Shown: positions 54,683 to 64,000, counted from the stretch's first letter. The stretch is DNA of 64,000 nt from Rhizobium sp. P38BS-XIX (GCF_012641435.1 NZ_JABAIJ010000004.1:102428-166427), one strand, 5' to 3'. Numbers and translations: made by a program. The notes: generated by a model not told the origin, from the letters alone.

Positions 54683-55663
54683 ATGACCGACCAATTCCAT
54701 AGCCGCAACATGCCCGAGCGCATGGACCTTCCTTTTGTTGGGCTCGCAACCTTTGCGGCACAACCAGCCTGTACCGATTGGGATAAGCTCGACGGCACCG
54801 ACGTCGCTATCCTTGGCGTGCCGATCGACACTGCCTCAAGCTACCGCGTCGGAACCCGCTTTGGGCCGCGAGCCATCCGTGAGATGTCGATGTTTCATGG
54901 TTTCGGTCCGGAAGGCGTCTTCGATTTCGAGGACGAGGTGACTTATCTCTCGGCCGAGGAGGTGAGGATCGTCGACGCCGGCGACAGCGATGTCATCTAT
55001 GCCGATACCCGACGCAGCCTTGCCAATGCCGAACTCGCGGTGCGTGCGTTGCTCGACGCCAAGACTATGCCTTATGTTCTGGGTGGAGATCACGCGATCA
55101 CCATGGCGACCATCGCGGCCTATTCCAACGAGAAGCCGATCCACATCGTCCATCTTGACGCCCATTTCGACTTCATCGATGGCCGCAACGGCATCACCTG
55201 GGGACATGGGAGCCCGATGCGGCGTGCCTCGGAGATGGCGCATGTAAAGGGCATCACCACGCTTGGCCCTCACAACATGGCCTCGGTCAGCAAGAAGGAT
55301 TATGAGGCGGCCAAGGCCTACGGCACCAATGTCGTGTCGTTGCGCAAGTTCAGGACGATCGGCGCCACCGCTGCACTTGCCCATATTCCGGACGGCGAGC
55401 GTGTCTATGTCTCGATCGATATCGATAGTTTCGACCCATCGATCGCGCCGGGTACGGCAACGATCAGTCATGGTGGCTTCACCTATTACGAGGCCAAAGA
55501 CCTGCTGCGCGAGGTCGCGCGTCGCTTCGAGGTGGTTGGTGTAGATTTCGTCGAAGTCTCGCCGCCCTACGATCCCTCGGGCGTAACTTCGCTTCTTGCG
55601 GCGCGCACCAGCCTTGATTTCATAGGCTCGATCTTCCACGAACGGACCAAGCGTCGCGGCTAG
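54683..55663 (+). CDS. speB: Agmatinase (arginase/agmatinase family)
   Basis: The 326-residue ureohydrolase has the Mn-binding motifs GGDHAIT, HLDAHFDF and SIDIDSFDPS. It likely hydrolyses agmatine to putrescine and urea; arginase or guanidinobutyrase cannot be excluded by sequence alone. Its length is normal. Confidence 0.87.
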   Translation: MTDQFHSRNMPERMDLPFVGLATFAAQPACTDWDKLDGTDVAILGVPIDTASSYRVGTRFGPRAIREMSMFHGFGPEGVFDFEDEVTYLSAEEVRIVDAGDSDVIYADTRRSLANAELAVRALLDAKTMPYVLGGDHAITMATIAAYSNEKPIHIVHLDAHFDFIDGRNGITWGHGSPMRRASEMAHVKGITTLGPHNMASVSKKDYEAAKAYGTNVVSLRKFRTIGATAALAHIPDGERVYVSIDIDSFDPSIAPGTATISHGGFTYYEAKDLLREVARRFEVVGVDFVEVSPPYDPSGVTSLLAARTSLDFIGSIFHERTKRRG

Positions 55664-55746
55664 AGCGGCGTCGCTCTGGACATCGGCTGGCGTTCATCCA
55701 GTATGGACATCTTTGGCAGACTGGTGGCTACCCAAGGAGGATCGAG

Positions 55747-56715
55747 GTGATTGTCGCGGCAAAAAGCGTTGTCATCGTGGTGCCGGACAACGCCCAGTCC
55801 CTCGATCTATCAGGGCCGTTCGACGTGTTCCTCGAGGCCAATCGCCAGGCTCCGGAACTTGCCAATTATCGGATACGGACCCTCTCAGCAAAGCGAGAGC
55901 GCACAGTCAAGGCCGGCGGCATATCGTTGCTTGCGGATGGATCGGTTCTTGACGACGAGGGCCCGATCGATACGCTGCTTGTCGCCGGCACGCCAGACTA
56001 TCGACAGGCGTATCAGAGCGGTGAATTGCATGAATGGCTGCGGCGGCGTGCTGGTTCTGCCCGCCGCCACGGCTCCGTCTGCACCGGGGCGTTCTTCCTG
56101 GGAGCTGCGGGGCTTCTTGATGGGCACAGGGCGACGACGCATTGGCAGCATGCTGCCGAGCTTGCAGAACGCTTCCCGAAGGCCAATGTCGTGCCCGACC
56201 AGATCTATGTCGAAGACGGTCCGCTTTGGACCTCTGCGGGCGTGACGGCAGGAATTGATCTTGCCCTGAAGTTGGTTGAGGACGATCACGGTCGCGAGCT
56301 TGCGCTGAAAGTTGCGAGGCGGCTTGTGGTTTTCCTGAAGCGCCCGGGCGGCCAGTCACAGTTCAGCGCCCATCTCGCCGCGCAAATCGCAACCGAGGAA
56401 CGCATTCAGTCGATCCAGCATTGGATCCTCGATCATCTGCCGCTCGATCTCACTCTCAACACTCTTGCATCCCGCTGCGCCATGAGCGTCCGCAATTTTT
56501 CGCGCGTTTTCCTACAGGAAGCCGGTACCACGCCGGCTGACTTCGTCGAAATGGCCCGCGTAGATGCCGCCCGCAGGCTGCTCGAGGACACGGAAACGCC
56601 GTTGCAACGGGTGGCGTCCGGCTGTGGCTTTGCCAATCCCGACACGATGCGCAAGGCATTCCTCAGACGCATTGGCACCGGTCCCAGCGAATATCGCGAG
56701 CGGTTTCGGGGCTGA
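55747..56715 (+). CDS. GlxA-family AraC-type regulator
   Basis: The 322-residue protein has an N-terminal DJ-1/PfpI-type domain (SVCTGAFFLGAAGLLDG) and a C-terminal AraC HTH (LTLNTLASRCAMSVRNFSRVFLQEAGTTPADFVEMARVDAARRLL and VASGCGFANPDTMRKAF). The start is GTG 55747, with AAGGAGG 7-8 bases upstream. It lies downstream of the agmatinase and may regulate it or a nearby amine pathway. Confidence 0.9.
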   Translation: MIVAAKSVVIVVPDNAQSLDLSGPFDVFLEANRQAPELANYRIRTLSAKRERTVKAGGISLLADGSVLDDEGPIDTLLVAGTPDYRQAYQSGELHEWLRRRAGSARRHGSVCTGAFFLGAAGLLDGHRATTHWQHAAELAERFPKANVVPDQIYVEDGPLWTSAGVTAGIDLALKLVEDDHGRELALKVARRLVVFLKRPGGQSQFSAHLAAQIATEERIQSIQHWILDHLPLDLTLNTLASRCAMSVRNFSRVFLQEAGTTPADFVEMARVDAARRLLEDTETPLQRVASGCGFANPDTMRKAFLRRIGTGPSEYRERFRG

Positions 56716-56724
56716 GTTTCGCTT

Positions 56725-57414
56725 TTATGTCTCCGCGCCGTTTGGAGCTCTGATGGGACAGGCGGTCTTGCAGAGCTTCAGGCCTGCGAGATTGTAGCGA
56801 AGGCAGCAGATCGAGCGCTTGAGATCACCGTCTGCATCACGATGGAACTTCAGGCCCCATTTGTCGGAAAACCCACGTACGACCCCGTCGACCTCCTCAT
56901 AAAGCGCCTGATCGCCTTTCATGCTGAAGGGCAATATCTGTCCGAGGGCCTTGTTAAGGATATAGCCGGCGTTGCTTCGATGCAGACGCGGACTGGTTTT
57001 GCTCACGCCGCTGACGACTGATGCAATCGCGTCGATATGATCGAAGGCGAGCTGAAGTGCCTGCATATGGCCAGGCGACCGCATGAAACGGAAGCCCGCA
57101 ATGGTTGACATGTCCGAAAGGGCGGCTTGCGCCGTCCTGACATCGAGCGCGAACCAGTGATCCCTCAAGATCCCATACGCCAAGAGCGGGCGCAACGCGC
57201 GCAGGAAATAGCCTTGCGTCCAGAGCGACGCGGCGGCCCGGCGGTCGCCCGGTCCCCATTTCCCAAGAATACCGTCGATGCCGGCTTCGATCTGCTCCGG
57301 CGTAAGCAATGCGCGCGCCGAAATTGCCGACCGAACCATGGTGTCGTCGAGCAGATAATTTCGGCAATCCTCGAACGGTGCCGGAAGCGCGAGATCGCTG
57401 GCCACGGCAATCAT
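56725..57414 (-). CDS. fhuF: Siderophore-iron reductase FhuF
   Basis: The 229-residue protein ends in SICCLRYNLAGLKLCKTACP, the C-C-x10-C-x3-C-type site that carries a [2Fe-2S] cluster in FhuF. It releases iron from imported ferric hydroxamates in the cytoplasm. Its start overlaps the fhuB stop by four bases, making it the last gene of the operon. Confidence 0.9.
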   Translation of the reverse strand: MIAVASDLALPAPFEDCRNYLLDDTMVRSAISARALLTPEQIEAGIDGILGKWGPGDRRAAASLWTQGYFLRALRPLLAYGILRDHWFALDVRTAQAALSDMSTIAGFRFMRSPGHMQALQLAFDHIDAIASVVSGVSKTSPRLHRSNAGYILNKALGQILPFSMKGDQALYEEVDGVVRGFSDKWGLKFHRDADGDLKRSICCLRYNLAGLKLCKTACPIRAPNGAET

Positions 57415-59378
57415 GACCGCTTCCCCAGCATCCAGACCAGATAGAGTGCGCCGGTAAAGGCGGCAAAAAGGCCGAGCGGCAGCTCATAGGGAAAGGTCAC
57501 CGTGCGGGCGCCAAGATCCGCGACGATCATCAAGATCGCCCCGATCAGCGCCGAGGCTATCAGCCGGCTTCCGGCCTTTTCGAAGCCGGCTCGTTCCGCA
57601 ATATGGGGTGCCATCAACCCGACGAAGCTTAAGGGGCCGACGAGGAGCGAAGCCGCTGCCGTTGCTATTCCGGCCGTCACCACAAGGAGCGTGCGTGCAT
57701 TTGCAAGCGGCATGCCGAGAGCGAGCGAAGTTGCTGATCCCAGCGGTAGGATGGTCAGCCAGCGCGTCAGCACCAAGCCGACGGCCAGTCCGACGATCGC
57801 AAGAATGGCGAGAAAAATGGCCGTTCCGGACGTGGCAGCAGCGGCCGACCCACCAAGCCATGCCAGGATTTGCCATGATCGCTGATCGCCGACGGCGAGC
57901 AACGCGCTCAGAATGGCCGAGCTGAAGGCGCTGATCGATATGCCGGCCAAAAGCAGCCGCTCGGGCGGAAGATCCCTGCGATTGGCAAAGAAGGACACTA
58001 CGAACAGGACGAAGGTCGCGCCGCAGCCGGCGCCGATGAAGAGTTCTGTTGTCCCCGGGTTTGCAAACACGCTCACCGCTGCCGCAAAGCCGACGCCCGC
58101 CCCACCGCTGACCCCAAGAACCTCCGGGCTTGCCATCGGATTGGCCGTCAAACGCTGCAGGATGGCGCCGGCCATGGCAAGCAGGCCGCCCGCGGCGGCG
58201 GAGGCGACCATGCGCGGCCAACGTGCCGGAAGCAGTTCCCAGAAGAGGTCACCATGCAGAAGCATCCACCCATCCGGCAGCCGCGCAACGATCAGCGCGG
58301 CTGCGCCAAGCAACGGCAGGAGGCCGAGAAGCAGGAGAAAGCGTGGGACAAGGACCGGGCGCCCCACGACGCTCTCCGAGACTTGCGGCAGCTCGGTGAT
58401 CCGCACTTGCGGAAGTAGCCATAAAAGCAGCGGCCCGCCGATCAACGCCGTCACCGACCCCGTCGGAAAGGTTTCACCGGCCGTTGATGCCAGCCATTGC
58501 ACCAGGCCGTCGCAGAGCCAAAGCAGAAGACCGCCGGCCAAAGGTGACAGCAGAAGAATTCCGCGTGGAGTGCGAATGCCAAGCAAGCGAACGATTGCCG
58601 GTGCGGCGAGGCCGATAAAGCTGACCAGGCCTACAGCCGCAGCAACTCCGGCGCTGAGCGCTACGGCAAGGCCTGCAACGACAAATCGCATTCCCGCCAG
58701 TGTTACCCCCAGGGAGCGCGCGCTGCTGTCACCAAGGCCGAGCAATGTCAGCGGCCGTACCAACAGGGCAGTGATCATCAAGCCGACCAGAAGCTCGATA
58801 CCGAGCGTGAGGGATGTGGACCAGTCCTGTTGGCTAAGCGAACCGCCGTTCCAGGTGACCAGCGACATCAGATATTCGCCCTGGGATAATGTCATGGCTG
58901 CAGACAGTGCACTGCAGGTGATGCCGACAAGCATGCCGGAGACTACCATCGTCACCGGCTCGAAACGCTGACGCCAACCGAGAAGGAAAACGATAGCCGT
59001 CGCTGCCGCCGCTCCCGTCAGGGCGACGAGCGGCCGATAGCCGTCGAGCACCGTGGGAAAGAAAAGAGTGGCGGTGACGATAGCCAGCTGCGCGCCGGAG
59101 GAAACGCCAAGCGTCGACGGGTCCGCGATCGGATTTCTGAGCAGGCGTTGAAGCAAGGCGCCCGAGAGACCAAGGGCAGCGCCGGCGAGAATGGCAACGA
59201 TGGCACGCGGCAGGATCGCATAGGCCAAGATGACCTGTTCGATGGTCATCCGTGCGGGATCGAAGGGAAAGGCTGGCCAGTTCGCAAACGGCAGCCGACC
59301 TAGCGCCACCGACAGAAAGAGTGCCCCCGATGCTGCGAGCGCCAGCAGCGGAATGGTGATAGCCGCAGACCGGGTCAC
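57411..59378 (-). CDS. fhuB: Fe(3+)-hydroxamate ABC transporter permease FhuB
   Basis: The 655-residue protein is a double-length permease: two FecCD-like halves of about 325 residues each with about 20 helices in total. Each half has an ATPase-coupling GLAAPAIVR- or GLMAPHIAE-type segment. It overlaps fhuD by four bases. It imports ferric hydroxamates across the inner membrane with a FhuC ATPase that is not present here. Confidence 0.93.
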   Translation of the reverse strand: MTRSAAITIPLLALAASGALFLSVALGRLPFANWPAFPFDPARMTIEQVILAYAILPRAIVAILAGAALGLSGALLQRLLRNPIADPSTLGVSSGAQLAIVTATLFFPTVLDGYRPLVALTGAAAATAIVFLLGWRQRFEPVTMVVSGMLVGITCSALSAAMTLSQGEYLMSLVTWNGGSLSQQDWSTSLTLGIELLVGLMITALLVRPLTLLGLGDSSARSLGVTLAGMRFVVAGLAVALSAGVAAAVGLVSFIGLAAPAIVRLLGIRTPRGILLLSPLAGGLLLWLCDGLVQWLASTAGETFPTGSVTALIGGPLLLWLLPQVRITELPQVSESVVGRPVLVPRFLLLLGLLPLLGAAALIVARLPDGWMLLHGDLFWELLPARWPRMVASAAAGGLLAMAGAILQRLTANPMASPEVLGVSGGAGVGFAAAVSVFANPGTTELFIGAGCGATFVLFVVSFFANRRDLPPERLLLAGISISAFSSAILSALLAVGDQRSWQILAWLGGSAAAATSGTAIFLAILAIVGLAVGLVLTRWLTILPLGSATSLALGMPLANARTLLVVTAGIATAAASLLVGPLSFVGLMAPHIAERAGFEKAGSRLIASALIGAILMIVADLGARTVTFPYELPLGLFAAFTGALYLVWMLGKRS

Positions 59379-60289
59379 GGTGTTTCTCCGGATGACGGCA
59401 GGGCTTTCTTGAGCAGCCGCATGAAACGGGCTGCGGCGACGATGCCGCCATAGGGATTGATGTTGTCGAGCATCAGGACCCGGCCGGCGCGGACCGGTGG
59501 CAGCGATTGCCAGATGACGCTGTTTTTCAGGCTGCTTCGCGCCTCAACGGGGATTTCGGAAATGACGACGATGCGGGCATCGGGCTCCGCCGCAAGATTT
59601 TCGATCGGCACGGGTGCTGCGAAGGTGTAGCGCGAGCGATCTTTCCAGGCATTCGGCAATCCGAGCCGCATCAGCACATCGCCGAACATGCTGTCTGCGC
59701 CAAAGATTCTGACGTGTCTGCTGTCGCCGACATTGACGAGATAAGTTGGACGCGCGGCGAAGGCCTGCAAGCTGCGGCCGGTCTCCTGCACGAGCGTGTC
59801 CTGTTTGAGGAGCACGTCGCGGGCCCTGTCGGCAAGACCGAGCTGGGCTGCGAGTGTGGAAACGGCGCTCAGCGCCTTTTGGTAGGGTGGCTCTCCCCGC
59901 ACGTAGAAGGGGAGCGACAAAACCGGCGCGATCGCGCGATAGATCGCCTCGTAGCGGGCATAGAACGGCGAAATGAGGATGAGGTCGGGTCTCAGCAGGC
60001 GAAGAAGCTCAAAATTCGGCGCCCCTCGCAAGCCGAGATCGGCGACTGTCCCGTCCAATGCAGGCTCGATGGCATCCTTGCGGAACTGGATAAGCTCGGT
60101 GGCCGCAATTGGCATGATGCCAAGTGCGACGAGCGTTTCGAGCATGGCCCAATCGATCGCGACGATGCGTTGCGGTTGGGCTGCCATCGCCGCCCCCGAA
60201 AATGGAAAGGCCGCCAGCAGGGCGAGAGCCTGCCGGCGGCTGACGGATAGCCTTGAAAGGCCATCTCCTGCCTTGTCGACGATTACCAT
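59375..60289 (-). CDS. fhuD: Ferric-siderophore-binding protein FhuD
   Basis: The 304-residue protein has an N-terminal signal with an RRQALALLAAFPFSG twin-arginine-like region and the periplasmic-binding fold (PQRIVAIDWAMLETLVALGIMPIAATEL, LRLLRPDLILISPFYAR). Its ATG overlaps the fhuA stop by seven bases. It carries ferric siderophore from the receptor to FhuB. Confidence 0.9.
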   Translation of the reverse strand: MVIVDKAGDGLSRLSVSRRQALALLAAFPFSGAAMAAQPQRIVAIDWAMLETLVALGIMPIAATELIQFRKDAIEPALDGTVADLGLRGAPNFELLRLLRPDLILISPFYARYEAIYRAIAPVLSLPFYVRGEPPYQKALSAVSTLAAQLGLADRARDVLLKQDTLVQETGRSLQAFAARPTYLVNVGDSRHVRIFGADSMFGDVLMRLGLPNAWKDRSRYTFAAPVPIENLAAEPDARIVVISEIPVEARSSLKNSVIWQSLPPVRAGRVLMLDNINPYGGIVAAARFMRLLKKALPSSGETP

Positions 60290-62433
60290 TGAAAAGTCAG
60301 CTTACCCATCACCGTTCTGCCATCGCCATAGGTACATCCGAAAGAGCTGCAGCTTGCAACATAGTTCTTGTCGGCGATGTTCTTGAAATTGAGCGAGGCC
60401 GTCATGTTGTTCTTCTTGTAGTGAACCGCTGCATCGAAGAGGGCGACGCCATCAAGGTCAAGCGTGTTTTTCGTATCGCCATAGCGCTGCCCGACATAGC
60501 GTACGCCACCGCCGAGGCCAAAACCGTTCAGAGCGGTGTCTTCGCCGAATGTGTAGTCGAGCCAGAGGCTGCTTGAATTCTGCGGGACATTGTCCGGCCG
60601 ATTGCCATCGTCATTGCCGCCGACGATCTCTGCCTGCATGTAGGTATAGGCGGCGCGCAGGTTCAGGCCCTCTGCAAGGCTCGTCACGCCCTCCAGTTCC
60701 ACGCCCTTGACCCGCACTTCACCGATCTGTTCGGTCGTCGTGCCGCCGCTTGGCAGCGCGACCGTCGTCGGAACATTTTTTTGGCGCAGATCATAGGCGG
60801 CGATCGAAAAGAAACCGTCCCAGCCCGTGGGTTGGTATTTGATGCCAATTTCTACCTGCTTGCCGGTCGTCGGATCGAGAAGCTGACCTGTCGAGGGTAC
60901 CGGCACCGGCTCAAACGAGGTCGCATAGCTGATATATGGTGCGAGGCCGTTGTCGAAGAGGTAGCTGAGACCGGCTCTGCCCGTCAGTTTCTGATCGTCC
61001 TGATCGAGTGAACGAGACACACCGCTCAAGCGATTTGTCGAGGTGCCGGAGGTGCTTGCCCAATCCTGTCGCAATGCCGCCGTCGCGCGCCAGTTGTCGT
61101 AGGAAAGTTCGTCCTGCGCATAAAGCCCGACCTGCGTCGTCTGCGAGTCGACATAGGTGCTCAAGGTCGGCGAGATCAGGCGAACGGAGCCATAGACGGG
61201 GTTGAACGCATCGAGCGGCGTGGCGCGCCAGAACTGCGTGCCGACATTGTTGTCATAATATCGGTAATCCAGTCCAAACAACGCCTTGTGACCGATTTCG
61301 CCGGTATCGAATTCCGCAATCAAGTTGTTGTCGACATTGAACGTATTGAGCAATTCGTCCTGGATCGTCGCGTTCCGGTTGATGGTCCTGCCGTTTGCGG
61401 CAAGCCCCGCCGTCGACATGCCCAGTGCCTGATAGCGCCAGTCGAAGTTTTGATAGCGAAGGTTCTGCTGGAAGGTCCAGACGTCGTTTAGCCGATGCTC
61501 CAGTTCGTAGCCGAGATTTGTAAGCGTCCGGTTCGACTTGTCGAAGCTGTCGTCGCCGACGAAGAAGTCTCGAGACAGACGCTTGGCGCCAGATCCGTAC
61601 AGAGTGAGGGCGGCGGGCAGGCTCGACGGGGTGCTTGGATTGTCGTGCTGGACGCTCGTCAATATCGTCAGCTTCGTGTCTTCGTCCGGCTTCCACGTGA
61701 TCGCCGGCGCGATGAAATAGCGGTCGTTGTTAAGCCCGTCCGTCTGCGCACCGGCGGTTCTCACCAGTCCGGTTAGCCGATAGGCAACGTCGGAGTCTTT
61801 CCTGATCGGTCCACCGACGTCGAAAAAGGTTCCGTAGGTGTCGTAGCTGCCGGCCTGCACACCGAATTCGCCGAAGCTCTCGAAGACCGGCCGCTTGCTC
61901 ACGAGATTGATGATCCCGCCCGGATTGCCCTGGCCGTACATGACGGAGGCCGGCCCGCGCAGGACTTCGATCCGCTCCAGCATGTAGGGATCGATCGGCG
62001 GCGCACCGGCGGTGCGCATCAGGCGCAACCCGTTCAGATATTGAGATTGGCGGCCATCAAAGCCGCGAATGCGCGGTGAATCGAATCTCGGATCCGAGCC
62101 GAACGGTTCGCCGCTGACGCCGGGAATATAGTCCATTGCCTGGCCGAGCGTCTCGGCATCCTGCGATTTCAGCTGATCCGTCGTGATGACCGAAATGGAT
62201 TGTTGCGTCTCGATCAGCGGCGTTCCGGTCTTGGTTGCGGTCGCGCTTGTCGTGGCGACAAAGCCTTTGACTGGCGCTGTCGGGTCTTGGTTCTGGCTGG
62301 ATTGAATGACGATCGGCGAAAGCGCCGTTGCCGGCTCGGCATCCTGAGCGGCAGCCGGAAACAACGGCGCGGTCAGAACGGTTGCGAGAGCCGTGGTCGA
62401 AACAAAACTGTAGGAACGAAGAGAACCAGTCAT
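60283..62433 (-). CDS. fhuA: TonB-dependent siderophore receptor FhuA
   Basis: The 716-residue outer-membrane protein has a signal peptide (about 1-29), a plug domain (PLIETQQSISVITTDQLKSQDAETLGQAMDYIPGV, VLRGPASVMYGQGNPGGIINLVSKRP) and a beta-barrel ending in LTFQW with the aromatic C-terminal residue. It imports ferric siderophores, most likely hydroxamates, given its neighbours. It is the first gene of the operon and appears intact. Confidence 0.94.
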   Translation of the reverse strand: MTGSLRSYSFVSTTALATVLTAPLFPAAAQDAEPATALSPIVIQSSQNQDPTAPVKGFVATTSATATKTGTPLIETQQSISVITTDQLKSQDAETLGQAMDYIPGVSGEPFGSDPRFDSPRIRGFDGRQSQYLNGLRLMRTAGAPPIDPYMLERIEVLRGPASVMYGQGNPGGIINLVSKRPVFESFGEFGVQAGSYDTYGTFFDVGGPIRKDSDVAYRLTGLVRTAGAQTDGLNNDRYFIAPAITWKPDEDTKLTILTSVQHDNPSTPSSLPAALTLYGSGAKRLSRDFFVGDDSFDKSNRTLTNLGYELEHRLNDVWTFQQNLRYQNFDWRYQALGMSTAGLAANGRTINRNATIQDELLNTFNVDNNLIAEFDTGEIGHKALFGLDYRYYDNNVGTQFWRATPLDAFNPVYGSVRLISPTLSTYVDSQTTQVGLYAQDELSYDNWRATAALRQDWASTSGTSTNRLSGVSRSLDQDDQKLTGRAGLSYLFDNGLAPYISYATSFEPVPVPSTGQLLDPTTGKQVEIGIKYQPTGWDGFFSIAAYDLRQKNVPTTVALPSGGTTTEQIGEVRVKGVELEGVTSLAEGLNLRAAYTYMQAEIVGGNDDGNRPDNVPQNSSSLWLDYTFGEDTALNGFGLGGGVRYVGQRYGDTKNTLDLDGVALFDAAVHYKKNNMTASLNFKNIADKNYVASCSSFGCTYGDGRTVMGKLTFQW

Positions 62434-62474
62434 CGGGGGTCCATATATAGAAAAACTGGAACTTTTTAATCATG

Positions 62475-62495
62475 TTATTTTCAGAATTCCAATAA
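62475..62495. promoter_or_regulatory. LysR-type box between fhuA and the LysR gene
   Basis: The perfect dyad TTATT-N11-AATAA fits the T-N11-A pattern of LysR-type binding sites. It lies in the 143-base gap between the divergent fhuA and LysR genes. A Fur or RirA box is not obvious. Confidence 0.5.
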
Positions 62496-62576
62496 ATGGC
62501 GCTCGAATTTTTCATAAGTCATGGCTATGAAAGATCCATGCCCCTCGGGGCCTTCAACTCTTCAGTGGAGGTGATA

Positions 62577-63509
62577 TTGGCGGCACGTTCCGAAACAGGT
62601 TTTGAGCTCAGACATCTCCGGTATTTCGTCACGCTGGTCGAAGAGCGCAATTTCGATCGCGCCGCGGTGCGCCTCGGCATTGCTCAGCCCGGGCTTAGTC
62701 AGCAGATCATCAGCCTTGAGAGGATCGTCGGCACGTCTCTGCTCGACCGCAGCCGCAGGGCGGTGAAGCTGACCCATGCCGGCGAGATCCTGTTTCAGGA
62801 AGCAAGGAAGGTACTCGCGCAAACGGAAGCGACCGTTGCCGCGATCCATCGCGCCGGGCGTGGAGAGAGCGGGCGCATCTCGATCGGCTATGTCGCGTCG
62901 GCCGCCTATTCCGGCGCCGTCGTCCACGCCATCAGCAATTTCAAGCGCGATCACCCGCATGTCGAAATCGAACTCCAGGAAATGGAACTGCGTCAGCAGT
63001 TGCAGAGAATTGCCGATGGCCTTCTCGATTTCGGTTACATCCGTTCTCCCGCTCCGATCCCGGGCGGTGTCGCTGTGCAGGTCATTCTTCGCGAGCCGCT
63101 GATGGCGATCCTTCCGTGCGAACATCCGCTTGCCGGCCGGCCCGTGGCGGATCTTGCGCATCTGAGCGCGGAAATATTCATCACGCCGCGTCAGCCGCCG
63201 GAAATCGGGTTTCATCGCAACACGCTTCACGCATGCCGGGAGGCGGGGTTCGAACCCGCGATCAAGGCGGTTGCGCATGATTTCACCGAAATAGCCTCTC
63301 TGGTCGGCATCGGCGCCGGCATTGCCCTTGTGCCGCAATCCATGCGCTGCGCAGAGCTTCCGAACATCAGCTATCAGTCGATAGAGGGTGTGGAGACGAC
63401 CTCCGATGTTGCCATCGCATATCGCAAAGGCGAGGGCGCTCCGGCGATCAAGGCCTTCATCGCCAAGCATCGTGCACAGGCGAAGTCGTCGATTTCAGCT
63501 GCTGGGTGA
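62577..63509 (+). CDS. LysR-family regulator of the fhu operon
   Basis: The 310-residue protein has the LysR HTH at its N-terminus (LRHLRYFVTLVEERNFDRAAVRLGIAQPGLSQQIISLERIVGTSLLDRS) and a substrate-binding domain beyond residue 90. GGAGG lies five bases upstream of TTG 62577, giving the usual LysR length; ATG 62496 and 62538 would add unneeded residues. Divergence from fhuA suggests control of siderophore uptake, with an unknown ligand. Confidence 0.88.
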   Translation: MAARSETGFELRHLRYFVTLVEERNFDRAAVRLGIAQPGLSQQIISLERIVGTSLLDRSRRAVKLTHAGEILFQEARKVLAQTEATVAAIHRAGRGESGRISIGYVASAAYSGAVVHAISNFKRDHPHVEIELQEMELRQQLQRIADGLLDFGYIRSPAPIPGGVAVQVILREPLMAILPCEHPLAGRPVADLAHLSAEIFITPRQPPEIGFHRNTLHACREAGFEPAIKAVAHDFTEIASLVGIGAGIALVPQSMRCAELPNISYQSIEGVETTSDVAIAYRKGEGAPAIKAFIAKHRAQAKSSISAAG

Positions 63510-63634
63510 GGCTCGTCTCATCAGACTGTGGACCTATGTAATTATCTGCGACAACTTCGCGGGTTTCTGAGATATCTTTGCGACAGATGTCCGCTATAGT
63601 TTCAAAGTTGGCGACCAGCTGAAGGCTTTCGATT

Positions 63635-63880
63635 ATGCAGCCGAACAAAACCGTATCGATAGATGATTTGCCAGAGAACACTGCCCTTGCGGCGTACGAA
63701 TTGATCTCGCGGACGTTTCGCGAGTTCTCCGAAGTTCTCTACATTCGCGTTTCGGACGTTACGGATGAAGGTGTTCGCCTTGGCGGCATCGAAATTACCA
63801 TACGCAAAACTGCAGAAAGCGATATTCCACAGGTTGCCGCCTTGTCGGATCCGGGCCAGCCAGCCATTCATCTCGATTGA
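63635..63880 (+). CDS. Small protein of unknown function
   Basis: The 81-residue frame has MQPNKTVSIDDLPENTALAAYELISRTFREFSEVLYIRVSDVTDEGVRLGGIEITIRK. I recognise no family. The rest of the window to 64,000 has no other supported feature. Confidence 0.4.
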   Translation: MQPNKTVSIDDLPENTALAAYELISRTFREFSEVLYIRVSDVTDEGVRLGGIEITIRKTAESDIPQVAALSDPGQPAIHLD

Positions 63881-64000
63881 TGCGACAAGCCGCCGGGCAG
63901 TGATCTGTAACGCCGCTCGCTGACGGGCGGAGATCGCGTATGTGCATCTCTCTTTTTCCTGTTCATCGCCCAATTGTGCCCGATCGGCTTCCTGCCATCG

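Noticed and set aside
1..64000. CRISPR array, tRNA/rRNA genes or insertion sequences
   Set aside because: I saw no spaced repeat array, tRNA-like cloverleaf or transposase with terminal repeats in this window.

Overview
The window looks like part of a large repABC-type plasmid or chromid of a Rhizobiales bacterium (Rhizobium/Agrobacterium group). The reasons are an intact repA-repB-repC operon with its antisense RNA and parS sites, a RHE_PE00001-family gene, an ietAS pair, and high GC content with rhizobial gene content. This placement comes from gene content alone; I could not run a database search.

Positions 1-13,060 are a defence-like accessory island on the left side of the replication region. 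In order it holds: a partial QueC-like PP-loop enzyme with an ASCH-domain partner; a four-gene ubiquitin-like conjugation operon (Ubl, E2, fused JAB-E1, DUF6527) read leftward under a divergent XRE regulator; an ietA/ietS AAA ATPase-subtilase pair; a DUF5131/three-Cys-motif-partner pair; a RHE_PE00001-family protein; and a decayed nucleotidyltransferase-HEPN gene. About 1 kb of gene-poor DNA follows.

Positions 13,300-18,808 are the replication and partition region. It has a ProQ/FinO-type RNA chaperone gene, four parS-like 16-bp palindromes, two RepA-operator-like dyads, repA, repB, a predicted ctRNA and repC.

Positions 19,200-26,050 carry a mixed set: a YkuD_2-type L,D-transpeptidase, an isolated flagellar hook gene flgE, a secreted chorismate-lyase-like protein, a TerC membrane protein behind a strongly structured leader, and a methyltransferase.

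Positions 26,100-31,011 are a complete tyrosine/homogentisate degradation operon (hppD, hmgA, fahA, maiA) divergent from an Lrp/AsnC regulator. Positions 31,200-35,476 hold a PhoA-like alkaline phosphatase followed by a small secreted protein and an FtsX/MacB-type ABC system with a histidine-rich loop. Positions 35,600-39,152 hold a phosphohydrolase, a frameshifted phospholipase D-like gene and a patatin. A membrane diguanylate cyclase follows.

Positions 41,079-46,933 look like an amino-sugar or glycated-amino-acid uptake and catabolic unit (BadF-type kinase, polar amino-acid ABC importer, SIS-domain enzyme, ROK regulator). Positions 47,152-49,799 encode a NitT/TauT-type ABC importer. Positions 50,035-56,715 carry a cupin, a CadC-like TPR regulator, a putative regulator, a glutathione S-transferase, an agmatinase and a GlxA-type regulator. 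Positions 56,725-63,509 are a ferric-hydroxamate uptake operon (fhuA-fhuD-fhuB-fhuF, with no fhuC here) divergent from a LysR regulator. The window ends with one small unknown gene.
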